Assembly (NCBI RefSeq): GCF_008033135.1
Contig: NZ_CP041335.1
Span: forward strand, 655,513-719,512
DNA: 64,000 nt
Source: Chitinolyticbacter meiyuanensis
GTDB taxonomy: Bacteria > Pseudomonadota > Gammaproteobacteria > Burkholderiales > Chitinibacteraceae
Direction: 5' to 3'
Below are positions 1 to 7,977 of the stretch, in pieces. The position numbers were made by a program, and so were the translations under genes. How positions within the stretch are numbered: position 1 is the first letter of the stretch; every line of letters begins with the position of its first letter. The notes below the pieces were generated by a model. The model made no database searches, had not been told where the DNA came from, and saw only the letters and a list, made by a program, of their open reading frames with translations.

Positions 1-263
1 GGCGTGACATAGAGATCGGACAGGATCCAGATGCGCGCTGCAGCGGTCGAGCAGAACGAGGGATAGAGCTGGATGAAGCCCGCTGCTTGTCCGGCCTGCT
101 CGGCGAGCAGCAGCACCGATTCCTGCCGCGCCAGCCGCTGCTGCAGGAAGGCGCGTGCGGCGGGTACATCGTGCGGCTGTTCGTAGAACACCCGGTAGGC
201 GGCGAACAGCGGCGCCAGGGCGTCCAGATCATCGAGGCAGGCGTAGCGGACAAGCGCGGACAT
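1..263 (-). CDS. GNAT-family N-acetyltransferase, C-terminus cut by window edge
   Basis: Read from the ATG at 263 on the minus strand, the frame stays open to the window edge and gives MSALVRYACLDDLDALAPLF, followed by a segment resembling the start of a GNAT domain (FYEQPHDVPAARAFLQQRL, later LLLAEQAGQAAGFIQLYPSF). GNAT enzymes move an acetyl group from acetyl-CoA to an amine; the substrate cannot be told. About 87 residues are visible and the acetyl-CoA loop lies outside the window. It starts 8 bases after the thiG stop, so it may be read through from thiSG, but no functional link to thiamine is evident. Confidence 0.75.
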   Translation of the reverse strand, partial: MSALVRYACLDDLDALAPLFAAYRVFYEQPHDVPAARAFLQQRLARQESVLLLAEQAGQAAGFIQLYPSFCSTAAARIWILSDLYVT

Positions 264-271
264 CGGTTTCC

Positions 272-1093
272 TTATTGGGTGGCAATCAGCCCTTGGAGCG
301 GGCTGCTGGGGTCGCCACTATATAGCTTCCTCGGCATGCGTCCGGCCAGATAGGCATCACGCCCAGCCTCGACCGCCAGCTTCATCGCGCGGGCCATGCG
401 GATCGGGTCGCGGGCGCCGGCAATTGCGGTATTCATCAGCACGCCGTCGCAGCCCAGCTCCATGCCGATGGCGGCGTCCGACGCTGTACCGACGCCGGCA
501 TCGACCAGTACCGGTACCGACGATTGCTCGATGATCAGCCGCAGGTTCCACGGGTTGAGGATGCCCATGCCCGAGCCGATCAGGCTGGCGAGCGGCATGA
601 TGGCGCAGCAGCCGATCTGTTCCAGCTCGCGGGCGATGATGGGATCGTCCGAGGTGTAGACCATCACATCGAAGCCTTCCTTCACCAGCACTTCGGCGGC
701 CTTCAGCGTTTCGCGCACATTGGGGTAGAGCGTGTTCGGATCGCCCAGCACTTCCAGCTTCACCAGCCGATGGTCATCCAGCAGTTCGCGGGCGAGGCGC
801 AGCGTACGGATGGCGTCTTCGCTGCTGTAGCAGCCGGCGGTATTGGGCAGGTAGGTGAATTCGGATGGCGGCAGGTAGTCGAGCAGGCTGGGCTCGCCGG
901 CGGTCTGGCCGATGTTCACGCGGCGGATTGCCACGGTGATGATCTCGGCGCCCGAGGCGTCGATCGCGGCGCGCGTCTCGGTGAAATCCTTGTATTTGCC
1001 GGTGCCGACCAGCAGGCGCGAGTTGTAGTTTTTGCCTGCGATCTGGAATAGGTCTGGACCGGCGAGGTCTGGGGTCTGGGCGTTCTGGGTCAT
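272..1093 (-). CDS. thiG: Thiazole synthase ThiG
   Basis: ThiG builds the thiazole ring of thiamine from 1-deoxy-D-xylulose 5-phosphate, dehydroglycine and the ThiS thiocarboxylate in the cytosol. The 273-residue product carries the family landmarks [10 protein letters not shown] near the start, the Schiff-base lysine region VKLEVLGD, and the phosphate-binding glycine stretches [12 protein letters not shown] and [15 protein letters not shown]. The frame is open further upstream, but [10 protein letters not shown] at 1093 gives the usual family length, so that start is chosen. It lies 172 bases downstream of thiS on the same strand. No other thiamine gene is contiguous, although a TPP-riboswitch-controlled permease gene sits at 36.7 kb. 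Confidence 0.95.
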   Translation of the reverse strand: MTQNAQTPDLAGPDLFQIAGKNYNSRLLVGTGKYKDFTETRAAIDASGAEIITVAIRRVNIGQTAGEPSLLDYLPPSEFTYLPNTAGCYSSEDAIRTLRLARELLDDHRLVKLEVLGDPNTLYPNVRETLKAAEVLVKEGFDVMVYTSDDPIIARELEQIGCCAIMPLASLIGSGMGILNPWNLRLIIEQSSVPVLVDAGVGTASDAAIGMELGCDGVLMNTAIAGARDPIRMARAMKLAVEAGRDAYLAGRMPRKLYSGDPSSPLQGLIATQ

Positions 1094-1265
1094 TCTGGCC
1101 TCATGGAAAGCATCGAAAGCACGTTTTTGCCCGAAGCAAGCGTAGCGAGCGGGGGCAGGGCAAGGAATAGCACTGGAGCAACCGAAATGGGCGTGTGGCC
1201 CATGAGGATTGTGAAGCGCGCATGACGCCGCAATGCGCCCGCGCAGTAGCGTTGCCGGGTAAAAA

Positions 1266-1469
1266 TCAGCCGCCGCCGACGGCGACGACCAGCTCCAGCA
1301 CATCACCGTCGGCGAGTTCGATCGCGGCATGCTGGCTGCGCGGCACGATCTCGCCATTGCGCTCCAGCGCAACGCGCTTGCCGGCAAAACCGAGTTGTTC
1401 GATCAGCGTGGTGACGGTGAGCGGGCCGGCGAAGGTCTTGGCCTCGCCGTTGATGGAGAGCTGGAGCAC
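1266..1469 (-). CDS. thiS: Sulfur carrier protein ThiS
   Basis: ThiS is the ubiquitin-like sulfur carrier whose C-terminal Gly-Gly is adenylated and converted to a thiocarboxylate for ThiG. The 67-residue reading ends in LVVAVGGG, so the required diglycine tail is present, and it begins [10 protein letters not shown] like other ThiS proteins. The chosen start is a GTG at 1469 with AGGA about 8 bases upstream; an upstream ATG in the same frame would add a non-homologous 24-residue extension. No TPP riboswitch is visible in the leader between here and the spoT stop. Confidence 0.9.
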   Translation of the reverse strand: MLQLSINGEAKTFAGPLTVTTLIEQLGFAGKRVALERNGEIVPRSQHAAIELADGDVLELVVAVGGG

Positions 1470-1601
1470 GGGGCGATCCTGAGAATGGAATACCGGCGGC
1501 GATTTTAACATGGGGTGGCATGGCCCCCCTTGATCTGACACAGTCGGTGCAGGCTACGGGGGCTGCGAACGTGTTCGCAAGGCGGAGTTCGCGTGAGGCG
1601 C

Positions 1602-3791
1602 TTAGTTGCTGCGCGTGCGCTGGATACGGTAAACCGAAGGCAGCGCGCGCAGGCGTTTCATCACCTGGGCAAGGTGGACCCGATCATGCACCTGTAGCGT
1701 GAACTGGATCTGGATGTAGCGCTCGTCACCGCTCTGTTCCTGGGTAGCGACCGAGGCGATGTTGGCGTTGGCTTCGGCAATGGATGCGGCGATCTCGGCG
1801 AGCGCGCCGCGGGTGTTTTCGGCCAGCACCCGGGCCGGCACGTCGAACAGCCGGGCCACGGCCGGATCCCATTCGACGTCGATCAGCTTGTCCGAATCGA
1901 CGCGCCCGCCCGACAGCAGCGGACAGTCGTGGGTGTGGATGACGAGGCCCTGGTCCTTCTTGAAGAAGCCGATGATGGGGTCGCCCGGGATCGGGTTGCA
2001 GCAGCGGGCAAACTGGATCGCCATGCCCTCGGTGCCGCGGATGGTGACCGCGGTGGCCTTCTTGCCCGGCGCGGGCTCTTCCAGCCATTGGCCGGACAGC
2101 TGCAGCAGGCGCTTGGCGACCACCACGGCGAGGCGCTTGCCGAGGCCCACCTCGGCCAGAGCCTCTTCGCGGCTCTTGGCGTTGTTCTCGCGGATCCAGC
2201 GCTCCCACACGTCTTCCGACGGCATGGTGGCATTGGGCAGCAGCGTGGTCATGGCCTGCAGCAGCAGCCGCTCACCGAGCAGCACCGCTTCCTCGTGCCG
2301 CATGTTCTTGAGGAAGTGGCGGATATGGCTGCGTGCCTTGCCGGTGGTGACGAAGGTCAGCCAACTCGGATTGGGTTTGGCGTGAGCAGCGGTGACGATC
2401 TCGACCTGGTCGCCGTTCCTGAGCTTGGTGCGCAGCGGCACCAGCTCGTGGTTGACCTTGGCGGCGATGCAGCGGTTGCCGATGTCCGAGTGCACGGCAT
2501 AGGCGAAGTCGACGCAAGTGGCGCCGGACGGCATCGACAGGATCTTGCCCTTGGGCGTGAACACGTAGACTTCGTCGGGGAACAGGTCGACCTTGATGTG
2601 CTCGAGGAATTCGACTGCGTCGCCCGATTCCGATTGCAGCTCCAGCAGCGATTGCAGCCACTGGTGGGTCTTCTGCTGCACATCGGAAAAGCTTTCGTCG
2701 CCGGACTTGTACATCCAGTGGCTGGCTACGCCGGCATCGGCGACGCGGTGCATCTCCTGGGTGCGGATCTGGATCTCGATCGGCGTGCCATAGGGGCCAA
2801 ACAGCGTGGTGTGCAGGCTCTGGTAGCCGTTGGACTTCGCGATCGCGATGTAGTCCTTGAACTTGCCGGCGATCGGTTTGAACAGGCTGTGCAATGCGCC
2901 AAGTGCCAGGTAACAGGTGGGCACGTCGCGTACGATGACGCGAAAACCGTAGATGTCGAACACCTCGGAGAAGCTGAGCTGCTTTTCCTGCATCTTGCGG
3001 TAGATGCTGAAGAGGTTCTTTTCACGGCCGGTGACGCTGGCATCGATGCCGGCATCCGACAGCTTGAGCTTGATGCTGTCGAGGATCTTGCCGACCACCT
3101 CGCGCCGGTTGCCGCGTGCGGCCTTCAGCGCCTTGGACAGCACGTCGTAGCGGCGCGGATGCAGGTACTTGAACGACAGGTCGTCCAGTTCCTGGTAGAT
3201 GCTGTTGAGGCCGATGCGGTTGGCGATCGGCGCGTAGATTTCCATGGTCTCGCGGGCGATGCGCTTTTGCTTGTCCTCGCGCATCGCGTCCATGGTGCGC
3301 ATATTGTGCAGCCGGTCGGCGAGCTTGATCAGGATCACCCGCAAGTCGCGCGCCATCGCCAGCAGCATCTTGCGGAAGTTCTCCGCCTGCGCCTCTTCCT
3401 TGCTCTGGAACTCCAGCTTGTCGATCTTGCTCATGCCGTCGACCAGCTCGGCCACATGACGGCCGAATTTTTCGGTGAGCTCGAGCTTGGAGACGCCAGT
3501 GTCCTCCATCACGTCGTGCAGCAGCGCGGCGGCGAGGGCCTGGGCATCGAGGTGCCAGTGAGTCAGGATGCCGGCGACGGCCAGCGGATGGGAGATGTAC
3601 GGATCGCCAGTACGGCGCATCTGGCCGCGGTGCGCGGCCTCGGAAAACTTGAAGGCGGTGGCGAGGAAGGCCCGGTCTTCCGGGCGGAGGTAGGCGGTTT
3701 CCTCACTGAGGAACCGGTTGGCCGCTGCCAGCACCGCCGGCGCGGAGCCGGCAAGTTCGGGCACATCTGCAGCGGCCAGTGCCGGCTCCAT
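1602..3791 (-). CDS. spoT: Bifunctional (p)ppGpp synthetase/hydrolase SpoT
   Basis: SpoT makes and degrades the stringent-response alarmone (p)ppGpp. The 729-residue protein has an HD hydrolase domain with an intact LLHDVMEDTG motif near residue 92, so hydrolysis should be active. It continues into a synthetase domain (YGFRVIV, then GYQSLHTT, about residues 250-370), a TGS domain (FTPKGKILSMPSGAT, about 400-460), and a C-terminal zinc-finger/ACT region (FARCCNPIPGDPI onward). RelA proteins lack the HD residues seen here, which supports SpoT. It lies 17 bases after rpoZ on the minus strand, the conserved gmk-rpoZ-spoT order of beta- and gammaproteobacteria. Confidence 0.96.
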   Translation of the reverse strand: MEPALAAADVPELAGSAPAVLAAANRFLSEETAYLRPEDRAFLATAFKFSEAAHRGQMRRTGDPYISHPLAVAGILTHWHLDAQALAAALLHDVMEDTGVSKLELTEKFGRHVAELVDGMSKIDKLEFQSKEEAQAENFRKMLLAMARDLRVILIKLADRLHNMRTMDAMREDKQKRIARETMEIYAPIANRIGLNSIYQELDDLSFKYLHPRRYDVLSKALKAARGNRREVVGKILDSIKLKLSDAGIDASVTGREKNLFSIYRKMQEKQLSFSEVFDIYGFRVIVRDVPTCYLALGALHSLFKPIAGKFKDYIAIAKSNGYQSLHTTLFGPYGTPIEIQIRTQEMHRVADAGVASHWMYKSGDESFSDVQQKTHQWLQSLLELQSESGDAVEFLEHIKVDLFPDEVYVFTPKGKILSMPSGATCVDFAYAVHSDIGNRCIAAKVNHELVPLRTKLRNGDQVEIVTAAHAKPNPSWLTFVTTGKARSHIRHFLKNMRHEEAVLLGERLLLQAMTTLLPNATMPSEDVWERWIRENNAKSREEALAEVGLGKRLAVVVAKRLLQLSGQWLEEPAPGKKATAVTIRGTEGMAIQFARCCNPIPGDPIIGFFKKDQGLVIHTHDCPLLSGGRVDSDKLIDVEWDPAVARLFDVPARVLAENTRGALAEIAASIAEANANIASVATQEQSGDERYIQIQFTLQVHDRVHLAQVMKRLRALPSVYRIQRTRSN

Positions 3792-3808
3792 GACGACGGT
3801 TCCGGCGA

Positions 3809-4018
3809 TCAGGTCCGGTTGCGCGTCAGGATCTCGCGGCCGACGAGGCCGGAGGCGATTTCGCGCAGCGCGAGCACGGTGGGTTTGTCACGGCCCGGGG
3901 CATCGATCTGCGGTGTGGCGCCGTTGGCGATCTGGCGAGCGCGATAGGCGGCAGCCAGGGTCAGGTCGAAGCGGTTCTCGATGCGGGGCAGGCAGTCGTC
4001 TACGGTCACGCGGGCCAT
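3809..4018 (-). CDS. rpoZ: RNA polymerase omega subunit
   Basis: Omega is a small RNA polymerase subunit that helps beta-prime fold; it also contributes to a ppGpp-binding site, which fits its position next to spoT. The 69-residue product begins [11 protein letters not shown] and contains [16 protein letters not shown] and ALREIASG, all typical of RpoZ, and has the normal length. An AAGGA ribosome-binding site precedes the ATG at 4018. The downstream spoT start follows after 17 bases, so the two are almost certainly cotranscribed. Confidence 0.96.
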   Translation of the reverse strand: MARVTVDDCLPRIENRFDLTLAAAYRARQIANGATPQIDAPGRDKPTVLALREIASGLVGREILTRNRT

Positions 4019-4057
4019 GGGAAATCCTTGTCTTGAAAGGGGAAACAGTTAGCTTGG

Positions 4058-4063
4058 ATTGTA
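4058..4063 (-). promoter_or_regulatory. Candidate -10 element for rpoZ-spoT
   Basis: The minus strand reads TACAAT here, a five-of-six match to the sigma-70 -10 box, 40 bases before the rpoZ start and just after the gmk hairpin. No good -35 box is visible at the expected distance, so an extended or activated promoter is possible. This is an inference from position and motif only. Confidence 0.3.
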
Positions 4064-4076
4064 CCAGAAACGCAGA

Positions 4077-4097
4077 CCGCCCCGCGAGGCGGGGCGG
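4077..4097 (-). terminator. Hairpin after gmk
   Basis: A perfect 9-bp stem (CCGCCCCGC and its complement, loop GAG) lies 17 bases beyond the gmk stop. The run of T after it on the minus strand is weak, so it may attenuate rather than fully stop transcription into rpoZ. Confidence 0.5.
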
Positions 4098-4114
4098 CAG
4101 GGGAGCACCTGGGC

Positions 4115-4729
4115 TCAGGCCTTCAGTGCGTCGAGCAGGGCGCCGTGGCGGATGCGCTGCGTCGGCAGGCGCAGGCGCATCGCCCGCACCACCGAGACGA
4201 TGTCGCGCACGGCTTCGTCGATGTGCTCGTTGACGATGATGAAGTCGGCCTCGCCGTAGTGGCTCATTTCCTCGCGGGCGGCGGCCATGCGTTCGGCGAT
4301 CACCGCCTCGCTGTCCTTGCCGCGATTGCGCAGCCGCGCTTCCAGTGCTTCGATGGCGGGCGGCAGCACGAAGATGCCGACGGCGTCCGGGAACAGGCGC
4401 TTGACCTGTTGCGCGCCCTGCCAGTCGATCTCGAGCAGGATGTCGCGGCCATTGTCGAGTACCGACGCGATCCAGGTCTTGGACGTGCCGTAGTAGTTGC
4501 CGTAGACCTCGGCGTACTCCAGCAGCTCATTGGCGGCGATCATGCGCTCGAATTCGGCGCGCTCGACGAAATGGTAGTCCTGGCCGTCCACTTCGCCGGT
4601 GCGCGGGGCACGGGTGGTGAAGGAAATCGACAGCTGCACATTCTGGTCCGCCGCCAGCAGGGCGGCCACCAGCGTGGTCTTGCCTGCACCGGAAGGGGCC
4701 GTGACTACGAAAATATTGCCTCTCGCCAT
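4115..4729 (-). CDS. gmk: Guanylate kinase
   Basis: Gmk phosphorylates GMP or dGMP to the diphosphate with ATP. The 204-residue product starts MARGNIFVVTAPSGAGKTTL, with the P-loop SGAGKT near residue 13, followed by the GMP-binding region SISFTTRAPRTGEVDG and YHFV, then YGNYYGTSK and LEIDWQGAQQVK. The frame is open 28 codons further upstream, but the ATG at 4729 gives the usual length and aligns with the family start. It heads the gmk-rpoZ-spoT group; a hairpin and a possible -10 box separate it from rpoZ. Confidence 0.95.
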   Translation of the reverse strand: MARGNIFVVTAPSGAGKTTLVAALLAADQNVQLSISFTTRAPRTGEVDGQDYHFVERAEFERMIAANELLEYAEVYGNYYGTSKTWIASVLDNGRDILLEIDWQGAQQVKRLFPDAVGIFVLPPAIEALEARLRNRGKDSEAVIAERMAAAREEMSHYGEADFIIVNEHIDEAVRDIVSVVRAMRLRLPTQRIRHGALLDALKA

Positions 4730-4818
4730 CGTGAAAATCCGTAAAAAACTAAGGGGCAGGTTAGCACATTCATTGCGTCCGCAAACAGCACCGCCATTGC
4801 GTCGACGGGCCATGCAAC

Positions 4819-4846
4819 GAAAAAGGGCGACCGAATGGTCGCCCTG
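4819..4846 (-). terminator. Rho-independent terminator of the flagellin gene
   Basis: The minus strand has the 9-bp stem AGGGCGACC / GGTCGCCCT with a 4-base loop, followed directly by TTTTT. It lies 18 bases after the flagellin stop and has the full form of an intrinsic terminator. Confidence 0.88.
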
Positions 4847-4863
4847 GCTTGGCTGGCCCGTGA

Positions 4864-6477
4864 TCAGCCTTGCAACAGGCTTAGCACTTGTTGCGGCAAC
4901 TGGTTGGCCTGCGACAGCATCGCAGTGCCGGCCTGCTGCAGGATCTGCGCGCGGGTCAGGCTGGCGGTTTCCGCCGCGAAATCCGCATCCTGGATCCGGC
5001 TGCGTGCGGCCGAGAGGTTCTCGGTGGTGGTTGCCAGATTGGAGATGGTGGCCGAGAAGCGGCTTTGCAGGGCGCCGAACTTGGCGCGCTGGTCGTTGAT
5101 GGTGGTCAGCGCGTCGTCGACGATGCGCAGTGCCTGACTGGCGTTTTCCACAGTCGAGACGTCCAGCGTTTCCACTGTCTTCAAATCGGCCTGGAAGGAC
5201 GAGCCCGAGGCGAATACCGTCGAGTTGTCCACTGCCGTGAAGAACACCCCCGAGGTGAAGGCGGCGCTGGCCGTGGTGATCGAGTATGAATCGGCTGCAT
5301 TCAGCACCACTTGGCCACCAAAGTACACGGAGCCGGTGGTGCCGCCGGTGAACACGCTGGCGCTGGCGAGGTACTGGCTCGAGCCGCTCGACGACACAGG
5401 ATCGTAGTTCCAGATGTTGAGGTCGCCGCCGATGCCGCTGGCGATGCCGCTGGCCGAACTCAGCGCGATATTGGAGCCATCCTCGGCCACCAGCTTCACG
5501 CCGTAGCGGGTGGTACCGGTGGTGTCGGTGAAGGTTTCCACCTGCGCAGTCACGCCGGTTTGCGACGCCTTGGCATTGAAGGCGGCGACGGCCTGCGAGT
5601 ATTCGTCGGCATCGATGGCGCCATTGTTGTTGCCATCAGCCACGTTGAAGGTCACCGACTGGAAGGTGCTGCTCTTGGAAGCGAGCGCCAGCGAGAAGGT
5701 GCCGCTACCCATCGACAACACGGTCTCGGTGCGGGCGCTGGCTTTTACGCCGGTGCCAGCCTGGTTGATCTTGGCGGCGATCTCGCGCGCCATGTCGGTA
5801 TCCTCGACCGAGATCGAGATGCCGTTGATGCTGAAGGTGCCCGAGGCCGAGACCGCGACGCCTGCGGCATTGACGATGCCGGTGGCACCCGGCGAGAAGG
5901 CGGTGCCGGAGGTCAGGAAGTTGCTGATGGTCTTGGCGCCAGTGCCGTTGCCGTTGCCGATCTGGTAGGTACCGTATTGGTTGGTCTTCAGATTGGACGT
6001 CGTTGCCAGAATGGTTTCGTTGGCATTGGCACCGATCTGGTAGACCGCAGCGGTGAAGCTGCCGTCGAACAGCTTCTGGCCGTTGAACTGGGTGGTCTGC
6101 GCGAAGCGTTCCAGTTCGCTGGTGAGCTGGGTGACTTCGGCATTGATCGCTTCGCGGTCGCCGGCCGAGTTGGTGGCATTGCCCGATTGCACCGCGAGTT
6201 CGCGGATGCGCTGCAGGATGTCGCCCATCTGCGCGAGCGCGCCTTCACCGGTCTGGGCCAGCGAGATGCCGTCGTTGGCATTGCGCTGCGCCTGGGTGGA
6301 GCCACGGATCTGGCTGGTCATGCGCTCCGAGATGGCGAGCCCGGCGGCATCGTCTTTGGCGCTGTTGATGCGCAGGCCGGACGACAACCGTTGCAGCGAT
6401 TGCTGCAGGTCGCCCTGACTCTTGTCGAGGTTGCGCTGCGCATTCAGCGACGGAATATTGGTGTTGATGACTTGCAT
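4864..6477 (-). CDS. fliC: Flagellin
   Basis: This is the main subunit of the flagellar filament. The N-terminal D0/D1 helix region is textbook ([20 protein letters not shown], then [20 protein letters not shown]), and the C-terminal region ([20 protein letters not shown], ending QVLSLLQG) forms the partner helix. The roughly 270-residue middle is Ser/Thr/Gly-rich and should be the variable surface domain. At 537 residues it is somewhat longer than minimal flagellins. The frame extends upstream, but the ATG at 6477 matches the conserved start. It stands alone, with its own terminator and a -24/-12 promoter; no chaperone or cap gene adjoins. Confidence 0.96.
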   Translation of the reverse strand: MQVINTNIPSLNAQRNLDKSQGDLQQSLQRLSSGLRINSAKDDAAGLAISERMTSQIRGSTQAQRNANDGISLAQTGEGALAQMGDILQRIRELAVQSGNATNSAGDREAINAEVTQLTSELERFAQTTQFNGQKLFDGSFTAAVYQIGANANETILATTSNLKTNQYGTYQIGNGNGTGAKTISNFLTSGTAFSPGATGIVNAAGVAVSASGTFSINGISISVEDTDMAREIAAKINQAGTGVKASARTETVLSMGSGTFSLALASKSSTFQSVTFNVADGNNNGAIDADEYSQAVAAFNAKASQTGVTAQVETFTDTTGTTRYGVKLVAEDGSNIALSSASGIASGIGGDLNIWNYDPVSSSGSSQYLASASVFTGGTTGSVYFGGQVVLNAADSYSITTASAAFTSGVFFTAVDNSTVFASGSSFQADLKTVETLDVSTVENASQALRIVDDALTTINDQRAKFGALQSRFSATISNLATTTENLSAARSRIQDADFAAETASLTRAQILQQAGTAMLSQANQLPQQVLSLLQG

Positions 6478-6585
6478 CACGGTTCTCCTTGGCGGGCCTG
6501 CGACGGTCCGTCTGTCGGCCGACGACAAGCGCCGTGCCCGGTTCGGCAGCCACGCCACGCGTGCCACCCATTGCGGGGCGTGTCA

Positions 6586-6601
6586 TGCAAAAGCCATGCC
6601 A
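6586..6601 (-). promoter_or_regulatory. Sigma-54 (-24/-12) promoter of flagellin
   Basis: The minus strand reads TGGCAT-GGCTT-TTGCA, matching the RpoN consensus TGGCAC-N5-TTGCA at all but one position and keeping the diagnostic GG and GC pairs 10 bp apart. It lies about 110 bases upstream of the flagellin ATG and implies a leader of about 100 bases. No sigma-28 motif was found in the same interval. Confidence 0.72.
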
Positions 6602-6774
6602 AGAATATTTTCGCCAGATGACGGACGGCATTGCCGCCCGGAAATGCGCACCAATGCTCGCTGTTCCCTGCCGGGATGGGGCGGGATACGCCATTGAATC
6701 AAGGCACTAACCGCGTCTGGCTACAGGGCGGCAATCCCAGGCGGCAAAGCCCACCACGGGATGACGCGGCAAAA

Positions 6775-6797
6775 CTTGCCGCCGCGAGGGCGGCAAG
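6775..6797 (-). terminator. Hairpin downstream of metR in a 480-base gene-free gap
   Basis: The stretch 6478-6956 has no supported gene. Besides the flagellin promoter and leader it holds a 9-bp stem (CTTGCCGCC / GGCGGCAAG, 5-base loop) that on the minus strand is followed by TTTT, about 160 bases after the metR stop. It could end metR transcripts. Nothing else was recognised here. Confidence 0.4.
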
Positions 6798-6956
6798 GAT
6801 GTCGGCGCGCTTGGCAGGCAAAGGCTGGATGGGAAACCGCATTTCGCAACCCGCGAGCGGATCGACGTGGGCATTGCCGTGCCGCTTGCGCGTGCTCCTT
6901 TCCCCAAGGCTTCGCGCCAGAAGCTGCAACGAACCCGCGCGAACGCAGGGTGCGAC

Positions 6957-7880
6957 CTAGTCGGCGATCAGCTGGATGCCCGGCAGGCTGGCCAGGCTGA
7001 CCTCACGGGTGATGGCGACGAACTCGGTGAGGTAGGCGGTGCTGGCGCGTTCCTGCGGCACGGCAGCATAAAGCTCGGAAGTGAGCCCTGCGGCGGTGAT
7101 CGGCTTGGCCACGATGTAGCCGCGCTCCAGATAGGGCTGCACGCTCCAGCGTGGCAAGGCAGCGATGCCGCGCCGGCTGGCCACCAGCTGCAGCATCGCC
7201 ACCGTGAGCTCGGTGGTGCGGCGCTTCGGGTTCACGCCCGCCGGTCGCAGCACCTTGCGTATCAGGTCCAGCATGTCGTCCGGCACCGGGTAGGTGATCA
7301 GCATTTCGTCGGCGAAGTCGGCGGCGTCCAGCAGCGGCTTGCTGGCGAGCGGATGGTCGCGGGCGAGAAGGGCGACCATGTCGTAGGCGAACAGCGGAAA
7401 GTGGGTGATGCGGGCCTCAATCTCGCGCTCGGACACGATGGCGAGGTCGGCGCGGTCTTCGAAGATCAGCCCGACCGGATCGGCATGAAAGCCGGAAACG
7501 ATGTCGAGCTCCACCTCCGGCCAGCGCTCGCGAAAGGTGTCCATTGCCGGCATCAGCCAGTCGAAGCAGGTGTGGCATTCCACGGCGATGCGCAGGCTGC
7601 CGGCCTCGCCTTCGCGCAGCTTGGCGATGTCACGCTCGCTCGCCGCCACGCGCGGCAGTACGTCCTCGGCGAGCTGCACCAACTTGTCGCCGGCCGGCGA
7701 GAGCTTGAGCGGCTGCTTGCGCACGAACAGCGGCAAGCCGTAGTGCTCTTCTAGCAGGCGGATCTGGTGCGACAGCGCTGACTGCGTCAGGTGCAGGCGT
7801 TCTGCCGCGCGGGTGAGGCTGCCGGCGTCGCGGATTGCCAGCAGCGTTTTCAGGTGGCGCAATTCGAGCAGCGATTGCAT
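6957..7880 (-). CDS. metR: LysR-type regulator MetR
   Basis: MetR activates methionine-synthesis genes, chiefly metE, using homocysteine as co-inducer. The 307-residue product starts MQSLLELRHLKTLLAIRDAG, with a LysR winged helix (LTRAAERLHLTQSALSHQIR, about residues 20-45). A C-terminal effector domain follows, containing the MetR-like FDWLMPAMDTFRERWPEVEL and HPLASKPLL. It is divergent from metE with 97 bases between the two start codons, the standard metR/metE arrangement. The start at 7880 is chosen over an upstream in-frame one because it aligns with the family N-terminus. A MetR-like site abuts this start codon, which suggests autorepression. Confidence 0.95.
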   Translation of the reverse strand: MQSLLELRHLKTLLAIRDAGSLTRAAERLHLTQSALSHQIRLLEEHYGLPLFVRKQPLKLSPAGDKLVQLAEDVLPRVAASERDIAKLREGEAGSLRIAVECHTCFDWLMPAMDTFRERWPEVELDIVSGFHADPVGLIFEDRADLAIVSEREIEARITHFPLFAYDMVALLARDHPLASKPLLDAADFADEMLITYPVPDDMLDLIRKVLRPAGVNPKRRTTELTVAMLQLVASRRGIAALPRWSVQPYLERGYIVAKPITAAGLTSELYAAVPQERASTAYLTEFVAITREVSLASLPGIQLIAD

Positions 7881-7893
7881 TGAGCAAAACTCA
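7881..7893. promoter_or_regulatory. MetR-like operator, metR-proximal
   Basis: TGAG-CAAAA-CTCA is an inverted repeat with a 5-base spacer, the architecture of the MetR site TGAA-N5-TTCA. It directly abuts the metR start codon, a position suited to autoregulation. Assignment rests on motif form and the divergent metR/metE context. Confidence 0.5.
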
Positions 7894-7911
7894 TGATGAT
7901 CGTGAAAAGAA

Positions 7912-7924
7912 TGAGTTTGAATCA
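7912..7924. promoter_or_regulatory. MetR-like operator, metE-proximal
   Basis: TGAG-TTTGA-ATCA is an imperfect copy of the same inverted-repeat form. Its centre lies 31 bp, about three helical turns, from the centre of the first site and 60 bases from the metE start, as expected for cooperative activation of metE. Confidence 0.4.
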
Positions 7925-7977
7925 TATGAAAGTCGGGCGGATCATGCAAACCACATTCATGGATGTTGGAGTTTGCA

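Noticed and set aside
1470..1601. A TPP riboswitch before thiS
   Set aside because: None of the conserved THI elements (CTGAGA, CTGATC, GCGTAGGGA) appears between the spoT stop and the thiS start.
4740..4810. A direct repeat GACGCAATG in the gmk leader
   Set aside because: Two nine-base copies about 17 bases apart could be chance; no link to a known operator.
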